Source: Ophiobolus disseminans (lineage: Eukaryota; Ascomycota; Dothideomycetes; Pleosporales; Phaeosphaeriaceae). Taken from it: 64,000 nt of DNA. The first letter of the stretch is position 1, and the number at the start of each line of letters is the position of its first letter. Below are positions 22,391 to 32,129 of the stretch, in pieces. The stretch covers positions 992,001-1,056,000 of the forward strand of contig MU006233.1 in NCBI GenBank assembly GCA_010093685.1, in the 5' to 3' direction. Made by a program: the position numbers and the translations under genes. Under the pieces are notes generated by a model, which had not been told where the DNA came from, searched no databases, and saw only the letters and a list, made by a program, of their open reading frames with translations.

Positions 22391-24271
22391 ATGGGAGCAA
22401 TCGAGGATGCGATTAGAACGATTGAATCGCGTGTGCCAGGAGAATCTTTTTCGTATAGAAAAATAGCTGCTATCTATGGCTGCAGCCACTCAGCACTCAG
22501 CCAAAGACACCAAGGCATCACAACCTCATACAGCACCAAGGCTCAAAACCAGCAATCGCTCCACCCACAGCAGGAGCAGGAGCTCCTACGCTATATTGAG
22601 CGCCTTACAAGGCAAGGCTTACCTCCTACACGGCCTATGATACGACGCTTTGCCTCAGATATTGTGAAAAGAGAGCTTGGAAAAGGCTGGGTTGATCGCT
22701 TTATCCAGCGCTACAACATCCATCTCATCTCACGCTGGGCCACTGGAATCGATCGCTCACGCCACCAGGCTGACTCTCAGTTAAAGTATAGCCTCTACTT
22801 TGAGCTCCTACGCAGTAAGCTCAGCCAATACAATATAGAGCCTTGTAATATGTACAATATGGATGAGAAGGGCTTTATGCTAGGAGTACTCACTCGCTCA
22901 AAGCGGGTGTTCAGTAGAAGGCTATATGAGGAGGGGAAGATCAAGGCTCACATCCAGGATGGCAATCGAGAGTGGATAACGCTGCTGGCCTGTATATGCG
23001 CTGATGGATCTTGCCTTGAGCCAAGCCTTATATATCAATCAGCCTCAGGCTCGCTCCAGGACTCGTGGCTACAGGCTTTTGATCCTGACAATCATCGAGC
23101 TCGCTTTGCCTCCTCACCCTCAGGCTGGACGAACAACGAGATAGGCTTAGCCTGGCTTAAACAAGTGTTTGATCGCTCTACAAAGCCAAAGGCTGGGCAG
23201 AGCTATCGACTACTTATCCTTGATGGCCATGGATCTCACCTTACAATGGATTTCATTGAGTACTGCGATAGGAATAGGATACTCCTTGCGATCTATCCTC
23301 CTCACTCAACCCACACGCTCCAGCCGCTCGACGTCGTCATGTTCAAGCCTCTCTCATCTGCCTACTCAGGCCAGGTAGCAGCCTTCATGGAGAGGTGCCA
23401 AGGGCTCACTTCGATGAGCAAGAGAGACTTCTATCCAATGTTTATGGCTGCCTGGGAGGCCTCATTCAAGGAGAAGACTATACTCAAGGCTTTTAAGGCA
23501 ACTGGCCTCTCACCTCTTGAGCCAGAGGTGATACTCAAGAGATTCAATACCCAGCCTATACAGGACAGCTCAAGTGATAGCGACTCCTCAGAATTGAGCG
23601 CCTCTAATTGGAGGAAAACTGAGGGCCTATTGCGGCAGGTAGTCAAGGCTAGAGGTGATCCACGAGCTCAAAAGCTGAGCCAGGCCTTCCATTCAATCTC
23701 TGTTCAGAAAACGCTGCTTGAGCAGGAGGCGAGAGGCCTCAAGGAGGCCTTGATTAACGAGAGGCAGCGCAGAAAGCGAGGCAAGGCTCTGCCTCTTGAG
23801 GCACCTGAGGAGTACCAGGGTGGAGCTGTATTCTGGTCTCCAAGAAAGGTCAAGGAGGCACGTGATCGGCTGCAGCACCAGGAGGCTGAGGAGAAGCAAC
23901 AACAACTCCAAAAAGCAGAGGCAGCTAGGCTACGTGAGGTAAGGAGGCAGGCTAAGGCTCAGGCTAAGCAAGTAAGGCGCGAGGCAAGGGCTGAAGCTAG
24001 GATAGTTAGGGAGAAGGAGAAGGCTGAGAAGGCTGCAGAACAGGCCTCCAGAGCAGCTGCTCGTAGGACTCAACAACGACTTCAAAAAGCTCTTAAAGCA
24101 ACTCAAAAGGGCAACAAGATGAGGGCTAAGGCTGCTCCAAAAGCTACTCTAAAAAATAGAGTTGTTGCAGAGCCTCAGGGTAGTAGAGAGGCCTCAGGTG
24201 CTGCAGCAGGCCAAGAACCATCTCAGTCACAACACGGCCGAGCGATCAAGCTCCCAGCTAAATATAGATAG
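22391..24271 (+). CDS. Pogo/Fot1-like transposase, DD35D
   Basis: 626 aa, no internal stop. Residues ~5-50 form a pipsqueak-type helix-turn-helix (FSYRKIAAIYGCSHSALSQR), followed by a CENP-B/Tc5-type DNA-binding region (~60-120, with KGWVDRFIQRYNI). The DDE_1 catalytic core shows D158 in MYNMDEKG, D278 in LILDGHGSH and D314 in LQPLDVVMFKP, all present, with 35 residues between the last two. A basic coiled-coil tail (residues ~430-600, many Lys/Arg/Gln/Glu) ends the protein. The enzyme cuts and pastes its own element at TA sites. Intact frame plus near-identical repeats suggest recent movement. Confidence 0.92.
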   Translation: MGAIEDAIRTIESRVPGESFSYRKIAAIYGCSHSALSQRHQGITTSYSTKAQNQQSLHPQQEQELLRYIERLTRQGLPPTRPMIRRFASDIVKRELGKGWVDRFIQRYNIHLISRWATGIDRSRHQADSQLKYSLYFELLRSKLSQYNIEPCNMYNMDEKGFMLGVLTRSKRVFSRRLYEEGKIKAHIQDGNREWITLLACICADGSCLEPSLIYQSASGSLQDSWLQAFDPDNHRARFASSPSGWTNNEIGLAWLKQVFDRSTKPKAGQSYRLLILDGHGSHLTMDFIEYCDRNRILLAIYPPHSTHTLQPLDVVMFKPLSSAYSGQVAAFMERCQGLTSMSKRDFYPMFMAAWEASFKEKTILKAFKATGLSPLEPEVILKRFNTQPIQDSSSDSDSSELSASNWRKTEGLLRQVVKARGDPRAQKLSQAFHSISVQKTLLEQEARGLKEALINERQRRKRGKALPLEAPEEYQGGAVFWSPRKVKEARDRLQHQEAEEKQQQLQKAEAARLREVRRQAKAQAKQVRREARAEARIVREKEKAEKAAEQASRAAARRTQQRLQKALKATQKGNKMRAKAAPKATLKNRVVAEPQGSREASGAAAGQEPSQSQHGRAIKLPAKYR

Positions 24272-24395
24272 CTATATATATAGAGAGAGGCCTGTAGAAC
24301 TCAACACCAAAAAATATCGCAGTAATAGCTATCGTACGTGGCTCAATAGCTTCATATTGACGTGTTGATTTTAGTGTTCTAGTGGATGATTACGC

Positions 24396-24426
24396 CGGGT
24401 GGATGGTTACGTCGGGCACCTCGGTA
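24396..24426 (-). repeat. Right terminal inverted repeat of the pogo-like element
   Basis: 31 bp, inverted partner of 22308-22338, ending in CCTCGGTA. Confidence 0.9.
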
Positions 24427-24486
24427 GCGCAAGGCGGCCGCGGTCTCCATCGGATGAACGCGCACGACCTCGGGACCTTCCTAGCT

Positions 24487-25864
24487 TTACATTCCCAGCG
24501 GGAACGCCCTACCGTATGTCCTATACACCTTTCCCTTGAAATACATGATGATGTACACACCATACAGAACCGCAGGATGACGCAGTTCCACCAACAGATG
24601 CGGCATGCCCGAATTATCGCTGGGCAAATGCAGTTCGACGCGCCGTAAGTCGACCGGGATCGGATAACGAGACACGCCTGTGGTTGCGTTTGGGAAGATG
24701 TTATAGATCCAGTCTATCGCATCAGCTCGAGCAGGCCTCAAGATGATCGTCTCGACGTGTATAGTTGTGCTTATTTGTCGTATGGCGCTAGTTGAGTCGA
24801 GCTCTAATGAGAGACGCACTTCCGGTACTTGTGCGAGCAAAGCTTTGAATCCCACTGAGTCGTCGACTTGGGCTGGGAAGAGCCAGCGGGCATTCAGATG
24901 CGTGACGCTCTGGAGAAAGCTTTGTGGAAGGGCATGTATGAGGTTTGGTACGCCGTGCTCGAGCGCGAGAGTGGTGATGTTCGCATGTTTTGCAAGGACG
25001 AAAGACGGCCCTGTGGACACTGACAGGCTTTTTGGTGTTGTCAGTTCAAGTCCTGCAGCTATGCGTGCAGTATCCTTGAATTCCTGTTCATGTTCAATAC
25101 GCATCCCATTAAGTTGCGCGCGTGTGAACACGTGGACATGCTGTAGTCGTGGCAGTGCAGCCAATATCAGACTGCACAGCATGCCTTCCGTAGGATCAGA
25201 AAGATCTTTCATCCACTCGCCCTTCTCCGCATCATTCATGGGCAATTTCATGAACAACGTTTCTAGCCCGCGAAGGCATTGATCGCAAGTGCAAAGCCCG
25301 GCCTTCGATAGTGAGATCCGCTTCGACTTCCACACCAAGACAGAGATGCTTGAGACGCACAAGCAAAGGTCGGGTCTCTCCAGAAGAGTACGGAGGAAGC
25401 CGATCAAGGGCGACAGGAAGCTGACAGACCACTCAGATGGATATGAGGATGGCAGCAGCGACACAGATCGAAAAAGGGAGGGTTGAGTAATGGCAGCCAG
25501 TCGTTTGCAAGTCAGCGCAAGGCTTAAGAGAGGCTGCAGCTTCTCAAAGTGATCGTCTCTCAATGTTGTAGTGGTTTGCATCCAAGGTAGTGGCCGTTCG
25601 TCTGCTCCGATATTCCAGCCATCGTTCGGACTCAAGATGGAGTCAGTCCCCAAATACCCTGCAATCTAGCTCGTTCGGTAGGCCGAGCAGCATCGCACCT
25701 TGATTGAGGGTATCGCCGAGATTGAAGCTGGGATTCTGGTTGGAAGGTTCTGTGGCTGTGACAACGTAGTGTCTATCCAACATTTGCTGCTTGCATTTGA
25801 CGGCAGCATTGAGCGCCGCATGGATGGCCATGACGATCGGCTTTAGTATTAGGGCGTATTGCAT
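24487..25864 (-). pseudogene. F-box gene with a frameshift inside the F-box
   Basis: The frame from the ATG at 25864 (or 25693, MLLGLPNEL) enters an F-box start GLPNELDCRVFG, then stops at 25643. The second half of the F-box and ~370 further residues (LLSLALTCKRLA..., leucine-rich repeats such as ITTLALEHGVPNL and VTHLNARWLF) continue in a different frame that has no ATG at its beginning. The join lies at GGGTATTTGGGG (about 25650-25660); loss of one copy of an 8-base unit there would explain it. I found no intron that repairs the frame. CTCDQC near the middle is a small Cys cluster. Either a pseudogene or an assembly error. Its right neighbours are further F-box genes on the same strand. Confidence 0.6.
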
Positions 25865-26332
25865 GGTTGTGAGTTGAGGCTTTTTGCGCGGTTTATTGGG
25901 TAGATAATGACTGGGGATTAACTGTAGATGTTACATAGCCGGAGGGCATAATCGCCGAGAGTGAAAGCTAAATGGTTCATGTCAGCCTACAGTGGTGCTG
26001 CTGCTAATAGTCGTTTCACACTATGTCTAATACATAGGTTATCTTAGTTTTCATGCTCTTTTACATTGTTCAGGTGTCAGAAGAAGAACGACTTCAAGAA
26101 ATCTCGGTACCGCAAGCAACAGACTGCTCCGCTATCTACAGATACGCACTTGAGTGTAAGTTAAACTGATCGTGGGAGGCGCGGCGGAGAAGGATACTGT
26201 ACAACACTTGTTTGTTGGCGCTTGGTAACCACATTCCATCTACTCTTTCCGTGACTCAAACACCCCTCTCTTCTCTCTCCAAAGTCGAACCTTGATGTGC
26301 ACCGATACTCCACTCAAAAAAACATCGTCGAA
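25865..26332. other. Intergenic, no gene seen
   Basis: Upstream of the frameshifted F-box gene. No motif recognised. Confidence 0.4.
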
Positions 26333-26623
26333 CTAGCTGCCCGTGCTTCGTATCTCGTTGGAACCTGATTTGGGACTCGATTTACTCTGCGCACGCACGG
26401 CGAACGGAGGTCCTTGTGAGTTCAAGGTAGTGGAAGGGCGCTTAGATACTCCGAGAAAATAGTAGGGCGCAAGGTTTTGCATGATGGTACCATCGGGAGC
26501 GTGAGAAGCTGCTTCGTGAACTAGATAAGCTAATTGCTGGACCGTAGGATCGATTTTACAAAGTCGCAACGCAGCAAAACGCTTCCATGAAGGGTTGTGC
26601 TTTGACGAGTGAGTCCCAAGGCT
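26333..26623 (-). CDS. Hypothetical fragment, coding-like
   Basis: A frame open from an acceptor-like CAACTAG at 26624 to the stop at 26333, about 96 residues, with ordinary amino-acid composition (KIDPTVQQLAYLVHEAASH, IMQNLAPYYFLGVSK). There is no in-frame ATG near its start; an ATG exactly before a GTGACT donor at 26659 could start it, but the intron would be only 36 nt. It may be a leftover of an F-box cluster gene. No function proposed. Confidence 0.25.
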   Translation of the reverse strand, partial: SLGTHSSKHNPSWKRFAALRLCKIDPTVQQLAYLVHEAASHAPDGTIMQNLAPYYFLGVSKRPSTTLNSQGPPFAVRAQSKSSPKSGSNEIRSTGS

Positions 26624-26706
26624 CTAGTTGAGTGATGACCTAGGGGAGCGGCCAGTCACCATTTCTTTCACTGGTGAGTGAATGAAACTGCACTAATGTG
26701 CTAGCG

Positions 26707-27633
26707 TCACCCGTTCGCTATGCAACTTCTCGAGTCGTCGGGCATTTTCAACTCGTGCCCAGGTCGCTGCACCTTGTGCACCTCAATTCCACACGACATC
26801 ATCTCGTCCAAAATCCGATGGTCGATGTGAAACCAATCCTTGCATGCATCCCGTGGTCCTAGCCGATAGTTTTGATGATTCTTCAGATCGTCCACCCACA
26901 GCTCCAGTTCCTTCAGTTGGGACCACTTTGATCGGTTTGCCAAGATTATTTGGAGGTATCGATTCACTGAGTTGTTTGGATTGGTAATCGCAATGTTCTT
27001 GATCAGTGGAGGGAGTTCACATATGTTGAAGTGCTCGTTGATGGAGAACAACGCCTCTTGGGGAGTAATCAGGCGATGAAGCTTTGGCAGAAACGAGACG
27101 TTCTTGATCGGTGCTAAATCGAAATTACTATTGTCTTCTTCCCTCTTGAAGCCAGCCGGAAATGACTGCATTGTGTGTATACTCAGAGTCTCAAGCACCG
27201 GACAGCGAAGGTAGGGCATGAAAGTGGCAAACGTTTCGTCCGGGTTGTAGCGTTCAAAGGCCGAAAAATTAGTTTGTGGTTTTTGGGGGAACTTGAGAGT
27301 CAGATGGACAAGATGGGGAAGGTTCCCAACGAACTTAATCGCGGGGACGTTGGGGACTGTCGTTGTGAGCTTGACGATCTTCCCGGCAAGATCTGGCCGG
27401 ACGTTGAGTGTCCGAAGAAGCAGTCCAAACGGGTTTGTTCGATCAGAACTCTTCCATGCATCTTTCTCGCTGATCTTAACATCTCGGTGAAGCACCTCCT
27501 GCGCGATAAATCGGAGTCTTCGGCAGGTGAGAGCCAGATATTTCAGCGTTCGATACTGATGTAAGCGCGTAACGATGTCGAGTAAGATCTCGTTCGGCAA
27601 GTCCAGAATTCCTGGAATCTCGATTGAAAGCAT
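26707..27633 (-). CDS. F-box protein
   Basis: Intronless, 308 aa. The N-terminal F-box is clear: LDLPNEILLDIVTRLHQYRTLKYLALTCRRLRFIAQEVL (residues ~10-48, read in parts). The rest resembles the leucine-rich substrate-side of fungal F-box proteins: LPHLVHLTLKF, CPVLETLSIHTM, LPKLHRLITPQEALF, LKELELWVDDL. The same order of motifs (LRRLVVPQ/ITPQ..., then LxRVVLWCD/LELWVDD) recurs in the next two F-box genes, so these are tandem paralogues. Likely an SCF adaptor of unknown target. Confidence 0.75.
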   Translation of the reverse strand: MLSIEIPGILDLPNEILLDIVTRLHQYRTLKYLALTCRRLRFIAQEVLHRDVKISEKDAWKSSDRTNPFGLLLRTLNVRPDLAGKIVKLTTTVPNVPAIKFVGNLPHLVHLTLKFPQKPQTNFSAFERYNPDETFATFMPYLRCPVLETLSIHTMQSFPAGFKREEDNSNFDLAPIKNVSFLPKLHRLITPQEALFSINEHFNICELPPLIKNIAITNPNNSVNRYLQIILANRSKWSQLKELELWVDDLKNHQNYRLGPRDACKDWFHIDHRILDEMMSCGIEVHKVQRPGHELKMPDDSRSCIANG

Positions 27634-27776
27634 TTGTGCCGTGTTTCAAAGTGTAGATGTTGTAAAGTCACAGGAGTCTTAAAGTTCAGGACAGCTTGAG
27701 GGTAAGCATGACCACCCCACTTTCCCGAACTAGCGCATCCCAGCGGCGCAGCTTGGGGCTAAAAGAAGAACAAGCT

Positions 27777-29225
27777 CTATAGTTCTGCGCAATAAGTTCG
27801 AGCTCTCTGCGGACAACGCCTCCACCCAAGTCTTTCGCTCGGACCATGTGTGTGTAAGGTGACACCTGAGCTTTGGTTCGTACCCCAGACATTGTCCCGG
27901 TTGTCCACCTTGTACTCGAGCAGCTCAGTCTTTCTATCGCACCACAAGACGACACGGGACAACGCTGGGAGGCTGACACGGCCACTCAATACGCTGGAAT
28001 ACCAACGAGTGAGGAGCTCAGTGGGGTCGATGATCTCAATCGCTTGAAGCGTGTTGGGTAGACTCGTAGTAATCCAAGACGCCTCATCAGCTACCTTGGT
28101 CTCGTCCAGAATGACTGACTGGGGGACCACAAGTCGTCGTAGGTTGGGAAAGTGTGTAAGTGTCCGCGCTAGAGTAGCGTGTAACTTGAAAAGCTGTTCA
28201 GTCTTCTTCTCATATGCCCCGTGTTGCCTCCATGCTAATGTGATCTCCGCGGCATCAATCTCAAATGTCTCCAAGCCTTCGATAGGCGGTATACGGGACA
28301 TCAACGATGCCCAACTTCTTTCGAGACCCGGGTAGGATAGGAACGGATACTCGCGAGAGACCCGAAGAGCAAGATGCTGGACGCTACCCATGTGGAGCAT
28401 GAGACCCCCTATATACTCAAAAGCCTTCCTTGTCTCGTGATGAAGTTTTTCATGCGGCACCAATACCTCATCGCTGATGTTGATTATTAGACTATTTAAT
28501 CTAAGACGGACCGGGGTTTTGGAAATGTATTTGTCGGCCACGCTTTTGCAGTTCAATCGGAAATGGAGGTGTTTGAGGTTTGGTAGACTGACTAATCCCC
28601 AGGGCAATGGGCAGTTGGTTGTAAGAGACGTGAGAGAAGCGAAACCCGGTAACTCGTGTGCCAGCTGTCCAATATGACTGTTGAATAGAAATGAATCCGG
28701 CATATGAGTGAAGTCCCTGCCCCAGGTGTTCTGAACTTCGACATACAGACTGCCGAGAGAGGGAGCAAATGCCAAACACGCACCGCAGTAGGCTGTGGGT
28801 ACCCCACCCTCAAGGTCTTTGATCCATTCCGTCACATCTACCTGGGTTCGCTCTGGAAGCGCCGAATGAGCCTTTAGGATGATATTGTCCATCTCCGCAA
28901 CCCGTGTCTTCGAGAAGCCTGACTTGGCAATCCTATAACAACTCTCGAGCGCCCGATACGAGATGATCATGGTAAAGTGCTTGATCTTTTTAGCAAGCCG
29001 AGGCTGTTCGATCATCGTCCGTGCCAACAAGAATGCGAGGGGAGCGTTTTCGTTGAATTCGTGATAATTTATACACGGCGCCGCAAAGAGAACGTCTTGC
29101 GCAACCTGGCGCAGTCTGCGAGAACAGAGCGCGAGGTTGTAAAGGTCGTTGTTGTCGGATGGCCGTTTTAGCTGTGCCGCCACCTGAAGTAGCAGCTCGA
29201 TGGGAAGCCGATCGATCGATGGCAT
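27777..29225 (-). CDS. F-box protein, tandem paralogue
   Basis: Intronless, 482 aa, ATG at 29225. F-box at residues ~4-45: IDRLPIELLLQVAAQLK, LYNLALCSRRLRQVAQDVL. Leucine-rich segments follow (FASLTSLTTNCPLPWGLV, LPNLKHLHFRLN, HFPNLRRLVVPQSV, LSRVVLWCDRK). It shares this C-terminal plan with the F-box gene to its right and the broken one at 30529-31854. An alternative frame over the last 60 codons is open, but the annotated one keeps the SSGVTLHTH segment that parallels SCGIEVHKV of the neighbour. Confidence 0.75.
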   Translation of the reverse strand: MPSIDRLPIELLLQVAAQLKRPSDNNDLYNLALCSRRLRQVAQDVLFAAPCINYHEFNENAPLAFLLARTMIEQPRLAKKIKHFTMIISYRALESCYRIAKSGFSKTRVAEMDNIILKAHSALPERTQVDVTEWIKDLEGGVPTAYCGACLAFAPSLGSLYVEVQNTWGRDFTHMPDSFLFNSHIGQLAHELPGFASLTSLTTNCPLPWGLVSLPNLKHLHFRLNCKSVADKYISKTPVRLRLNSLIINISDEVLVPHEKLHHETRKAFEYIGGLMLHMGSVQHLALRVSREYPFLSYPGLERSWASLMSRIPPIEGLETFEIDAAEITLAWRQHGAYEKKTEQLFKLHATLARTLTHFPNLRRLVVPQSVILDETKVADEASWITTSLPNTLQAIEIIDPTELLTRWYSSVLSGRVSLPALSRVVLWCDRKTELLEYKVDNRDNVWGTNQSSGVTLHTHGPSERLGWRRCPQRARTYCAEL

Positions 29226-29504
29226 GATTGAGTATCAGTCTGATTGTACTGTGTGATACTGGATACAGCCGAACGTAGAACAGCGATTGGCCTAGGAGTG
29301 TCTGGTGGTTTGGTAAATGTATCACAGCTGCAAGTACGATGAGTGGGGCGGGGAAGGGCGAGTCAGGCCACCTCAGTCCAGCATGCATGATGACTAGCGC
29401 GATCCAAAGCCATCTCGACTACCTTCACGCAGACCTTGTAATGGCACAATGGAAAAAAACAAAAGTTTGATACAAATTTGATCAGGCATCCTCACATCCA
29501 TACC

Positions 29505-30179
29505 TCAAATCCCAACCGCCCTCATCCCCTCCTCTCCACCCCCAACCCCCCTCGTCCAAACCCCACACCTCAACCCCACCCCCTCCCCAACCACCCCTTC
29601 AACCTCCCTCACCCCCTGCTCAACAAACCCCAGCCTTTTGAACATCTTCATAGAGCTCTCATTACTCGGATCGCAATACCCCGCAAACATCGTTACGCCC
29701 TTCTCTCTTTGGTAATACCTGTCACACCTGTTAGCTAGTATAATATTTTAAGGAATGGGTGGGTGAAGTTACCCTATTAATTCTGTAGCGGCTTCCGTAG
29801 CATACCCTCTCCCATAATATTCCGCGAGGATGGCGAAGCCGATGTCTGGAATTGTGGGCGCGCCGGGGTGGCGCGCGAGTTGCATCGATACGATGCCAAT
29901 CGGCTCGTTGCTGTTTTTGAGCGAGATCAAGTACCTGCCAAAACCTATTCGCTCCATAGTTTCGGCGCCTTTGTCGAGGAATGTTTGCGCAACGGCCATG
30001 CTCATCTGCTCGACGAACTCCTGGGCGGGCGGCGTAGCGGTTGGTAGTTTTTGGTTTATGAGGAGCATTTCCGGGCTGTTGTTGAGCGTGTGGACGAATG
30101 TGACGTGGGCGGGATTTTTTGGGAGGATGTGCGAGATGAGGAGGCGGGAGGTGGGGATGGAGAAAGTGGGGTCCAGCAT
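29505..30179 (-). CDS. GNAT-family N-acetyltransferase (RimJ/RimL type)
   Basis: Two exons, 30179-29773 and 29718-29505, joined across a 54-nt phase-2 intron (GTAACT, branch GCTAAC, GACAG); 206 aa. It begins FSIPTSRLLISHILPKN, the standard start of Acetyltransf_3 proteins. The acetyl-CoA pyrophosphate loop is IPDIGFAILAEYYGRGYATEA (Q/RxxGxG/A form, YYGRGYATE), followed across the intron by a beta-bulge region and NESSMKMFKRLGF, the motif that binds the pantetheine arm. Such enzymes acetylate small amines or protein N-termini; the substrate is unknown. The last ~25 residues are Gly/Val-rich. It interrupts the F-box series on the same strand. Confidence 0.82.
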
Positions 30180-30528
30180 TGTGGTAGTGAGGGTGTTGTG
30201 ATTGAAGCTTGAGGGGTGTTGGAGTAAGGGCGAGGCTTTGACATTGTATGAAAATGTACAAAGATACCTAATTTCTAGTGACTAAGCCATGCTGGCACGA
30301 AGGATGCTGAATGTAAGCGCTATGCGCAAAGGGAAGGTGGTTATGACGGTGGGATGATGCGTGCCGCTTGATATAGCTATGACTCCTGATGGATACCGAA
30401 ACCTACAGGGTTTCAATATAGCAGTCAAGATACATTTGACCTGCTTTTAATGCTTCCCTCGCAGACAATGCACTATGCGTGAGTCCACTATTCGCCATAA
30501 CACTCGCAACAGCCAAGACCGCCTACCT
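30180..30528. other. Intergenic, no gene seen
   Basis: Promoter side of the acetyltransferase and 3' flank of the broken F-box gene. Nothing else recognised. Confidence 0.4.
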
Positions 30529-31854
30529 TCATATGTATTGCCAGCCGCAGTCCTTGGCCTGCTTCCATTGTACCTCAACTCCAATAGCCATGAGTCTCCC
30601 ACACTCATCTCTGTCTGTGACGCAACGAGGTCGATGTTGGTCGTCGCACCACACAACAAGCCTCCTGAGGCAGGGGTGTGCTGTCTTGCTCACGGCTAGA
30701 TAACCCAGATAAGAAGCAAGGTCGTCTGTCGGCCCGAGAACCTCGATGCTTTCCACCGATGCAGGTAGGCTGCAGGATCGAAAGGTTGACTGAGTCGAGG
30801 AAAATAGGCCTTGTGGGGCGACAATTCGTCCAAGTCGAGAAAGATGCGCAAGACTCAGCGCTAGTGCAATCTGATCTGGCATCTTGGAGTCCGCAACAGC
30901 CGCGAGGTCGATTACGAGAGTCTCCAAGCCGTTTTGTTGAACATGGGACACGAGGTAGTCGAAGCTGTGTGGATCTTGAAGACTTGGCGCATCAATCCAT
31001 ATGCCCAGGCTTGAGCGTATGCGAACGTTCAAGTTCTTTAGAGCCGGAAGATTTGGCAGGAATCGTATCTCGAAAAAATATATCGTTCCTGTAGTTCTGG
31101 ATTGATGTTGGCGACCAGGACAGCAGTTTCAATGTCAACAGTTAAACTATCAAGAGCTAGTGGGCGCGCGGCGACATGCGGTTGTAGGCCTTTCATGTCG
31201 CTCATACCAGAGAATGACATTTCAGTGTCGATTGCAGTACTCAGACTCCGTAAGTTGGGGAGGCAGACCAGATCCCACGATACTAGCTTAGTACATTCCA
31301 AGACTTCCAATGAAGATAGGGCTGGAAGTACAGCAAGTCCAGTCCCAGTGGGAAGCGGCGTGCCACCGAAAAGGATTTCAACTTGTACCATCCAAGAGTA
31401 GCAGAACCCTAGAAAATCCACCTCGTCCTCGGGTGCACCGTGTGTTATAACTGCATCAATGCAAGGATCCTGGTGACACTCGCTGTCCACATCACTCAAG
31501 GAGATGAGAGCTAGGGTTCGTAGCGAGGTGGTGCATGAGAGAGCAATTCCGACTAGCGCAGTCTCATTGGAGGACTCTCCAGGCTCGATGCGCTGCAACC
31601 AGATTTCGAGAGCGTCAGACGTAGCCCAAGGGATTTGTTGAGGGACCAACTGCGCACGACAAAGCCTCATGATGTTCTGCCATCCGCACTGACAATCATT
31701 GGCGCACTGCCTACCTCTGGACACGTTCTCTGGGCATCTGTTCGCTACCCCAGTACTCCAGACAAAGGCGTATAGTTGATGGACCCTCCTGGCTCGCGAG
31801 CTAGTGAGTGATGTTGAAAAGCAATTCATTCGGCAGTTCCTCGAGGCGAGCCAT
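30529..31854 (-). pseudogene. Broken F-box gene (stop and frameshifts)
   Basis: An F-box starts at the ATG at 31854 (LEELPNELLFNIT), meets an in-frame TAG at 31803-31801 after ITH, and continues as LASQEGPSTIRLCLEYW before more stops. The body of the protein lies in a second frame to about 31077, with LPALSSLEVLECTKLVSWDL and LPNLRSLS typical of the neighbouring F-box paralogues. At a run of six T (31071-31076 on the plus strand as A) one more base would join it to a third frame: FLPNLPALKNLNVRIRSS ... LGRIVAPQGLF ... LRRLVVWCDDQ, ending at 30529. The match of this last part to the paralogue at 27777-29225 is direct. At least three lesions, so a pseudogene is likely. Confidence 0.65.
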
Positions 31855-32129
31855 TCTGACAAAACTCTCTGGTGATAACGTGTCGATAGTTGAAAGGCGA
31901 TCGGAATGGTGTTGAAGGTGGGCAGGGAGAGGTGTCGAGCAGTTAGAACGCGCGAAAGCTCGGGCCAACGCTGGCGCGCCGCAGAACGTGATAATAGGTA
32001 ACTACATAGGGTGCCAAATTGAATGCCAGCGTTCGGAGGAGCGACGAGCAATTAGTTTCAGTTCCAGGAAGGGAAAACGACAATCATTCTAATTTAAGAC
32101 GGCGGCTGGTGCAGTTTGGGAGGTTTTGC

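Larger units (their letters stand above)
22308..24426 (+). mobile_element. Pogo/Fot1-like DNA transposon, apparently complete
   Basis: A 2119-bp element (counting TA at both ends) with 31-bp terminal inverted repeats beginning TACCGAGGTGCCC, one mismatch between ends, and one long transposase gene. The TA dinucleotide at each end fits the TA target duplication of Tc1/mariner/pogo elements. The 3' end has a second subterminal copy of the GGGTGGATGRTTACG motif. It sits in the upstream region between two F-box genes transcribed toward the left. Confidence 0.9.

Noticed and set aside
27686..27985. Alternative frame over the end of the F-box gene at 27777-29225
   Set aside because: The main frame keeps a segment parallel to the neighbouring paralogue, so no frameshift is needed.
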